DNA of 55,405 bases. It comes from UBA7683 sp964397855 (lineage in GTDB: Bacteria; Patescibacteriota; Saccharimonadia; Saccharimonadales; UBA7683). Location: assembly GCA_964397855.1 (NCBI GenBank), contig CAYNKQ010000006.1:1-55405 (forward strand), read 5' to 3'. Shown piece after piece: positions 50,892 to 55,405 of the stretch (its first letter is position 1; each line of letters begins with the position of its first letter). The translations under genes were made by a program, and so were the position numbers. The notes beneath the pieces were generated by a model. It had not been told where the DNA came from. It did no database searches and saw only the letters and a list, made by a program, of their open reading frames with translations.

Positions 50892-51128
50892 ATGATTAAT
50901 CCAGAAGATGCTCGAGATGATTTTAGCGAGTGGGCTGATGAGACTGGTTATCCCCTATTTGGTGAGCCAGGTTCATTGGTTGGAGAGCCAATTGGGCCTG
51001 ATCCAGAAGACCCGCTTATTTGGGTTGAGCAATGGGAAAACCTAGGGAATATACCAATAATGAACTTGTTGACGCCCGAGGAGATCGAATCTTTTCGACC
51101 TCCTGACAATCCTAATAGTCGAGAGTAA
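50892..51128 (+). CDS. Small very acidic protein
   Basis: 78 residues, rich in Asp/Glu/Pro (NPEDARDDFSEWADETGYP; EPIGPDPEDPLIWVEQWEN), few basic residues, no membrane helix. Strong acidity recalls DNA-mimic or antitoxin proteins, but no family is recognised. It sits under the palindromic promoter and ends at a terminator. Confidence 0.6.
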   Translation: MINPEDARDDFSEWADETGYPLFGEPGSLVGEPIGPDPEDPLIWVEQWENLGNIPIMNLLTPEEIESFRPPDNPNSRE

Positions 51129-51154
51129 CTGCTTCTCTTAGCTATAGCCTAAGA

Positions 51155-51177
51155 GCCTGTCTTCGGACAGGCCTTTT
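51155..51177 (+). terminator. Intrinsic terminator
   Basis: GCCTGTC-ttcg-GACAGGC followed by CTTTTG, a UUCG-capped hairpin 27 nt after the acidic protein gene. Confidence 0.85.
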
Positions 51178-51199
51178 GTATGAACCAGAATACCAGAGG

Positions 51200-51228
51200 T
51201 AGACATAATATGAAAAATTTGTTATAAT
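51200..51228 (+). promoter_or_regulatory. Promoter of the 52-residue gene and UbiB-like gene
   Basis: TAGACA (51200-51205), 17 nt, TATAAT (51223-51228), 34 nt before the ATG at 51263. Confidence 0.8.
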
Positions 51229-51262
51229 AATGGAAAATGAATAGACGAGAATGTAAAGGACT

Positions 51263-51421
51263 ATGAAGTACGCCTCAATTTTTATCACAATTCTACTCGT
51301 GTGGATCGCCGTTATATTCATGGCGTTTGTTGTGAACGATCCAGGTGATATGTTCAAACTCTACATTGCACTCACGATATTCACTCTCACTCTATTTATT
51401 ATTGGCTTTGGTAAAAAGTAA
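51263..51421 (+). CDS. 52-residue two-helix membrane protein
   Basis: Two membrane helices (SIFITILLVWIAVIFMAF and LYIALTIFTLTLFIIGF) joined by a short VNDPGDM loop, basic end. AAAGGA lies just before the ATG. It sits between a strong promoter and the UbiB-like gene (14-nt gap), so it is probably co-transcribed. No family recognised beyond a resemblance to DUF1049/LapA-type small membrane proteins. Confidence 0.65.
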   Translation: MKYASIFITILLVWIAVIFMAFVVNDPGDMFKLYIALTIFTLTLFIIGFGKK

Positions 51422-51435
51422 CTTAGGGATTACCT

Positions 51436-53019
51436 ATGGCCGCCAAAACACTTGAAGAAAAGCAAGTTAAGCAAATTAAAAAGTATCGCCGTAAGGTTCT
51501 TACAACCCTTGTTAAAGATGCTTATCTACTTCACCGAAAAGGCCAGAACGCAGAAGTCAGCAGTCTTATCTGCGATGAGTTTGCCAAACTAGGTGGCGTA
51601 TACGTTAAATTTTTACAAGGGGTACTGCTTCGAAGTTCTTTAATGCGCGACTGGCAAAGCCCAGACAGATTACGTATTTTCGAAAATCTTGAAAGCGAAC
51701 CTCTTGATATTCAAGCTGTTTTGAAAAGAGAACTTACTCCGCCCAAACTCAGTCAGATTGCAGGAATCAGTCCTACTCCATTCGCTGCAGGTAGTTTTGG
51801 TCAGGTTTACTTTGCTAATCTACAAGACGGTACACAGGTGATTATAAAGCTACTCCGCCCGATGATTCGCGAAACACTCGCTTATGATCTCAAGCTCATA
51901 GGCCTGTTTACTCGAGCCTTTGTAAATAAACTCGCTCGCAACATAGACATGGATGTTGTTGATGCCATTGCAGACTTCAAACGATCAACTATGCGCGAAA
52001 CCGATTACATAGAAGAAGCCAGGTTTGGTAATGAGCTCTGGGAAGCCTACAAAGACAACGACAAATTTGTGATTCCAAAAACTTACACCGAGCTCTGTAC
52101 CCCAAACATTATTGTTCAAGAATATATTGGCGGCATCTCCGCGGCACAGCTGCTACGAATGAAGGAACAGGGCGTTGAACCAGAACAATACGTTAAGCAA
52201 CAGCTTGGCTCTGACTTATCAGAACAAATGACACTACTTGGCGTTGAATACATTAAGGGCATATTTTTACTGCCTCGCGTGCAGGGTGACCCTCACCCGG
52301 GTAATGTTAAATTGCTCGATAACAACCGAATTGCACTCATTGACTTTGGTATTTCTGCTCGAAGTCCGAAAGAAAAAGCTGCTTTCTATGGTGTTCTCAG
52401 AGAATATCAACGGATGCTCAGTGGTGATATTGATATACCGATGATGCTTGGTCAATTTCTAAGATTTTTTGTGAGTGACCTCTATAAAGCAATGAAGAAA
52501 ATTACCAGTATGTTGCCAGCAAACGATAAAAGTAATGATCTCACCAGGCAGATGGGATTAATTGCCGAATCTAACTTTCAACAAGAAATGAGTGACGAAG
52601 ATCTTGGCACATCAATCAGATCTGGTAATATTCTCAGCACCGTTAACCAGGTTGTGAATAGTGGCAATCGATTTGGTATTATTGTAAAAATTGATGACAC
52701 AGAAATGCTTCGTGCCGCACAGAGCTATATTACGCTTGTAGATTCATTTGGCCTCAAGGGTACAGCGCTTCCCGACGCCTTTAAGCAAGGACTGGACTAC
52801 GTTGCCCAACAGCGCCCCGACTACACTAAAGAAACTGATTTTGCCATGAGTGCTAACCGCGCAATGGAAGTCATTAGTAAGTGGCTTGAGCGAGTCGCAA
52901 ATCGAGATCCAGTTTTATTTAAAACTTTTGTTAGTAAAATCAAGTCTGCCGAACAACAAAAATCAGTGAAAAAACCTACCGATACCAGCAAGATACCCGA
53001 GCCGCCGGCTGAAGCCTGA
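51436..53019 (+). CDS. ABC1/UbiB family atypical kinase
   Basis: 527 residues. The KxGQ-like helix (GGVYVKFLQGVLLRS), the nucleotide loop AAGSFGQVYFANL, the Lys strand VIIKLLRP, the catalytic loop QGDPHPGNVKLL and the DFG motif ALIDFGISA are present. UbiB proteins act as ATPases or kinases in ubiquinone or lipid metabolism. C-terminal membrane helices typical of UbiB are not seen; the tail is polar and Lys/Pro-rich. No ubiquinone genes are nearby, so the role here is open. Confidence 0.88.
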   Translation: MAAKTLEEKQVKQIKKYRRKVLTTLVKDAYLLHRKGQNAEVSSLICDEFAKLGGVYVKFLQGVLLRSSLMRDWQSPDRLRIFENLESEPLDIQAVLKRELTPPKLSQIAGISPTPFAAGSFGQVYFANLQDGTQVIIKLLRPMIRETLAYDLKLIGLFTRAFVNKLARNIDMDVVDAIADFKRSTMRETDYIEEARFGNELWEAYKDNDKFVIPKTYTELCTPNIIVQEYIGGISAAQLLRMKEQGVEPEQYVKQQLGSDLSEQMTLLGVEYIKGIFLLPRVQGDPHPGNVKLLDNNRIALIDFGISARSPKEKAAFYGVLREYQRMLSGDIDIPMMLGQFLRFFVSDLYKAMKKITSMLPANDKSNDLTRQMGLIAESNFQQEMSDEDLGTSIRSGNILSTVNQVVNSGNRFGIIVKIDDTEMLRAAQSYITLVDSFGLKGTALPDAFKQGLDYVAQQRPDYTKETDFAMSANRAMEVISKWLERVANRDPVLFKTFVSKIKSAEQQKSVKKPTDTSKIPEPPAEA

Positions 53020-53040
53020 TCGGCGCCGAGAGAGGATTCA

Positions 53041-53080
53041 TAGCCAAGCCCCCGATTAGATTGGGAATGACACCAGAGGG
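53041..53080. repeat. Dispersed repeat copy
   Basis: GATTAGATTGGGAATGACACCAG resembles the repeat at the window start (compare CTAGTTCAGGATGACACCAG near 18-37). It lies in the 170-nt gap after the UbiB-like gene. Confidence 0.45.
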
Positions 53081-53191
53081 ACGAATGCTTAACTGACTGG
53101 ATAATGCAGGAGTTAGCAGCCTTTTCTTAGACATCAGGGAGCTACTCAAAATAGATTTAATTGGCTAAATGTGATATAATCAGCTCATACT

Positions 53192-53380
53192 ATGTTTAAA
53201 GATGTAATCCTATTCGTTAAATATCCCTACACCGCTGGCATCATTGCTACAATGTGGCTTGGTACTGCGGTACTACTGGCAGTGAACCGTGGTCTTGATC
53301 CAATTAATGTAGTTATTATCAATATGGCCGCCAGCTGCATTGTTGCAATTCTTGGGTTCCGTGGCGGACAAGAAGGTTAA
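53192..53380 (+). CDS. Small membrane protein, unknown
   Basis: 62 residues, two membrane helices (GIIATMWLGTAVLLAV; VVIINMAASCIVAILGF) separated by NRGLDPIN, ending FRGGQEG. TATAAT (53175-53180) lies 11 nt before the ATG. Ends at a shared terminator. No family recognised. Confidence 0.65.
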   Translation: MFKDVILFVKYPYTAGIIATMWLGTAVLLAVNRGLDPINVVIINMAASCIVAILGFRGGQEG

Positions 53381-53415
53381 GTACGATCTTAGCAACAGCC
53401 ATTATTAGTACAAAG

Positions 53416-53446
53416 AAAAATACCCAGACTACAATCTGGGTATTTT
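53416..53446. terminator. Bidirectional terminator
   Basis: AAAAATACCCAGA-ctacaa-TCTGGGTATTTT between convergent genes; both strands end in a T-run. Confidence 0.9.
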
Positions 53447-53463
53447 AGTGAGTGAGTTGTTTG

Positions 53464-54357
53464 CTACTTAGCTATTGTAACAACTACTCTCGTGGTTACC
53501 TCACGGTTTTCTCCAGAGATTCTGTAGCGTTGTTCACGAACAAACTTTAGAGGCTTTTCATCTTTATTTACTGCATACACAATTGAACCCTTTGCCTGAG
53601 CACCTGGCTCCAATTTGGTTGTGTCAAACTTATCGGCGTAATCGGCGATATTTTCAGGAGTCAGCTGTGCGTTGGCAGAATTCTCTAGACGGAAGCTAAA
53701 GCTACTGATATCTTTTGTCTTGCCCTTAGTAACATTACCCATCAAGAAATTAACTTTAACGAGTTCTTTGGTTGCATCAAGCTTGTAATTTGCATCTGTT
53801 GATTTAAAGTTACGTTCGATGTTAGTAACTTTAATAACCAAACCATCTGTTGCAATCAGCTGCTTGCCTACTACACCCTCGAGTGTCTCGTCAACATACT
53901 TTGGATCCTGAAGTTCACCAAGTTCTAGGGTTGATGTCGCCGCAGCTGGGTCAACAGGTTCTTCGTCTGTAGTGTCGTCTGATTCTTCTTGTAGAGCAGC
54001 TTGCTTCTTTTGATACTCTGCGTCAGCCAGTGTTTTACCCTTTGACTTTCCAGATGTGAAGCCAACAAAGAATGCGCCTCCACCAATAAGACCAACCAGG
54101 AGCAACCCTGCAACAATTAAAGCGATTTTCTTGCCCGCACCCCCCGAAGGTCGCGGTGGCTGTTGCTCAATTATTGGATCGCTCAGAGGAGTCGGTAACT
54201 GCACGGGTGACGGCGTAATGGGTGTCTCAAGCGTTGGCGGCGTCACCGGACTAGCAGGCACTCCTGCTATGTCGCTATTTACAAACGGGTTTGGTTGGGC
54301 TGGCGCTTGATTATCAAGACGTGGTGCAGATGGATTTATACCACCAGTTGGATCCAT
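53464..54357 (-). CDS. Membrane-anchored DUF4352-like protein
   Basis: 297 residues. A Pro-rich cytoplasmic N-terminus (1-70), a membrane helix (about 77-100, IALIVAGLLLVGLIGGGAFFVG), an acidic linker, and an exported Ig-like domain (about 160-297: GLVIKVTNIERNF, TKELVKVNFLMGN, LEPGAQAKGSIVYAV). The domain order resembles 7789-8559. GAGGAG precedes the ATG. Function unknown. Confidence 0.72.
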   Translation of the reverse strand: MDPTGGINPSAPRLDNQAPAQPNPFVNSDIAGVPASPVTPPTLETPITPSPVQLPTPLSDPIIEQQPPRPSGGAGKKIALIVAGLLLVGLIGGGAFFVGFTSGKSKGKTLADAEYQKKQAALQEESDDTTDEEPVDPAAATSTLELGELQDPKYVDETLEGVVGKQLIATDGLVIKVTNIERNFKSTDANYKLDATKELVKVNFLMGNVTKGKTKDISSFSFRLENSANAQLTPENIADYADKFDTTKLEPGAQAKGSIVYAVNKDEKPLKFVREQRYRISGENREVTTRVVVTIAK

Positions 54358-54419
54358 AAACGTAACTCCTCTACTTTATTTGCACTCATTGTAACAAATA
54401 CACTTATGCTTAGCCAAGC

Positions 54420-55145
54420 TTATTCATCAATTCTGTAATAACGAGTTTCCATCAATGTTAAGAACGGCGCCCAGACTTGGCGAGCTTTCTTGTGTGTCAG
54501 AGTATTGAGCTTAACCAAGTTGATCATAAGCATACTAAGTCCGGTTGAAAGTAGCGCCGTAACAAGCTGTATCATGAATCCGTTACCTGTATCAATTAAC
54601 AATACGAAGGTTAGCGTAATTGTAAACAGAACCAGCATGATCATCCATTCATTGCTATAAACTCTGTTGTTAATCTGCAGATAAAAGTTTGTGCGATTCT
54701 GTTGATTCGCGACAAGTTTTTCAAGAAGCGTGTCAACTTTTTCCTGATTTTCACCTTTGTAGTTCAAGCAGAATGTAATGAGATCTTCATATACCGATTC
54801 AGCCTGTTTGAGTTCGTTACTGGCGCAGTGTTTAATATACGTGTCAAACTTACTCTGCACATTACTTCGAAGCGACTTCGGTAATTTTTTGGTGTTAAGT
54901 ACCATCGTGAAGATCGCGTTTGCCTCAGCTCGTACTATTCTGTGTAGTTCTTCTATTCTTGCCTTCTGCGCAGACAGTACCGGTGAAATATAAAATCCAT
55001 ACAAGAATGAATTTACAGAAAACAGTGTTAACGCAGAGCTTTCAAACTTTACCCGAGGAAGCACCTCTAGGAGTAAGAAGTAAAACACCACGAAGAACAT
55101 AAAATACCAACTCAACCGAATTTTTGTTAACAATAATTTTTTCAT
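54420..55145 (-). CDS. Membrane protein, possibly DUF4239/bestrophin-like
   Basis: 241 residues from the ATG at 55145. Two N-terminal helices (about 8-28, 32-50), a long helical domain (60-170), and two C-terminal helices (about 170-215), a layout like DUF4239, but motif support is weak. TACAGT lies 6 nt before the ATG with TTGACG 18 nt farther: leaderless. A longer frame to 55223 has no ribosome site. Confidence 0.6.
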   Translation of the reverse strand: MKKLLLTKIRLSWYFMFFVVFYFLLLEVLPRVKFESSALTLFSVNSFLYGFYISPVLSAQKARIEELHRIVRAEANAIFTMVLNTKKLPKSLRSNVQSKFDTYIKHCASNELKQAESVYEDLITFCLNYKGENQEKVDTLLEKLVANQQNRTNFYLQINNRVYSNEWMIMLVLFTITLTFVLLIDTGNGFMIQLVTALLSTGLSMLMINLVKLNTLTHKKARQVWAPFLTLMETRYYRIDE

Positions 55146-55223
55146 GCCTAAACTGTAGCAAACAATAAGCGTGACCGTCAAACTGGTTGTGTTTTGCTGT
55201 GATATTAAGTCAGTGCCAAGCAA

Positions 55224-55405
55224 CCCAGAGCACCCTCATTATAATCCGAGCAAAGCTCGTCACCCCCCCACCCATTCAACCAAACCCGAACCCTGGAGGC
55301 TGCTTTTTCTTGAGTCAAGGAGTTGACTTGCCTGAGTACACAAAGGAGACAAGCGAAGGATGCTTGTTTCTAAACCCTGAGCTTGTCGAATGGGCATCGT
55401 CACGA
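55224..55405. repeat. Repeat-rich intergenic end of window
   Basis: No gene is seen. CCCTGAGCTTGTCGAATGGG near 55375-55394 matches a REP-like sequence widespread in bacteria, and the ACAAGCGAAGGATGCTTGT hairpin (near 55350-55368) precedes it. Probably a repeat cluster continuing past the window. Confidence 0.45.

Overview
The window looks like chromosomal DNA of a Patescibacteria (Candidate Phyla Radiation) bacterium, most likely Saccharibacteria (TM7). This is inferred from gene content: DUF5652 and DUF5661 proteins, a class C sortase-like enzyme with LAXTG-type surface proteins, an HTH-fused MurA, many small membrane proteins, and TGA used as a normal stop. No rRNA or marker gene in the window proves it. 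A recurrent feature is a -10 box only 6-7 nt before the start codon with no Shine-Dalgarno site, so many genes probably give leaderless mRNAs.

Layout. 1-10.1 kb: dispersed repeats, small enzymes, a large C-type-lectin/GLUG surface protein, an EamA transporter fragment fused head to head with a signal-less propeller protein ending in a LAQTG anchor, tRNA-Lys, and PepC. 10.2-16.3 kb: a stress block. A seven-gene minus-strand operon (PspC, DUF5652, DUF5661, PH-PNPOx fusion and others) leads into hsp20, which has its own CIRCE promoter. A Crp/Fnr regulator and a perfect TGTGA-N6-TCACA operator lie at the divergent promoter with a second PNPOx gene. 16.5-25.2 kb: tRNA-Arg, murB, an M50 protease, glyA, HTH-MurA, a DUF4214 surface protein, the sortase and a 2H phosphoesterase.

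25.45-29.62 kb: a compact integrated element (element I). It carries a DUF2752 protein, a TM2-Ltp (superinfection-exclusion-like) protein, a probable structured RNA, a phiX174-type HUH replication initiator with a nick-site hairpin, a long hairpin resembling a single-strand origin, and a serine recombinase that ends inside tRNA-Arg. 29.7-42.3 kb: tRNA-Gly, a membrane-anchored ClpB-like ATPase with a membrane partner, and a tandemly duplicated two-gene module (phage-fibre-like protein plus giant beta-rich protein) with duplicated promoters.

42.35 to about 50.9 kb: a second element (element II) next to tRNA-Pro. It has a serine recombinase ending in the tRNA, a tyrosine recombinase, an Abi_C abortive-infection protein, a PD-(D/E)XK nuclease coupled to an HTH protein, and several unknowns. 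51.2-55.4 kb: a UbiB/ABC1-like kinase, membrane proteins and dispersed repeats.

The least described parts are element I (HUH replication plus serine integration at a tRNA), the duplicated fibre/beta module, and the possible defence cargo of element II.
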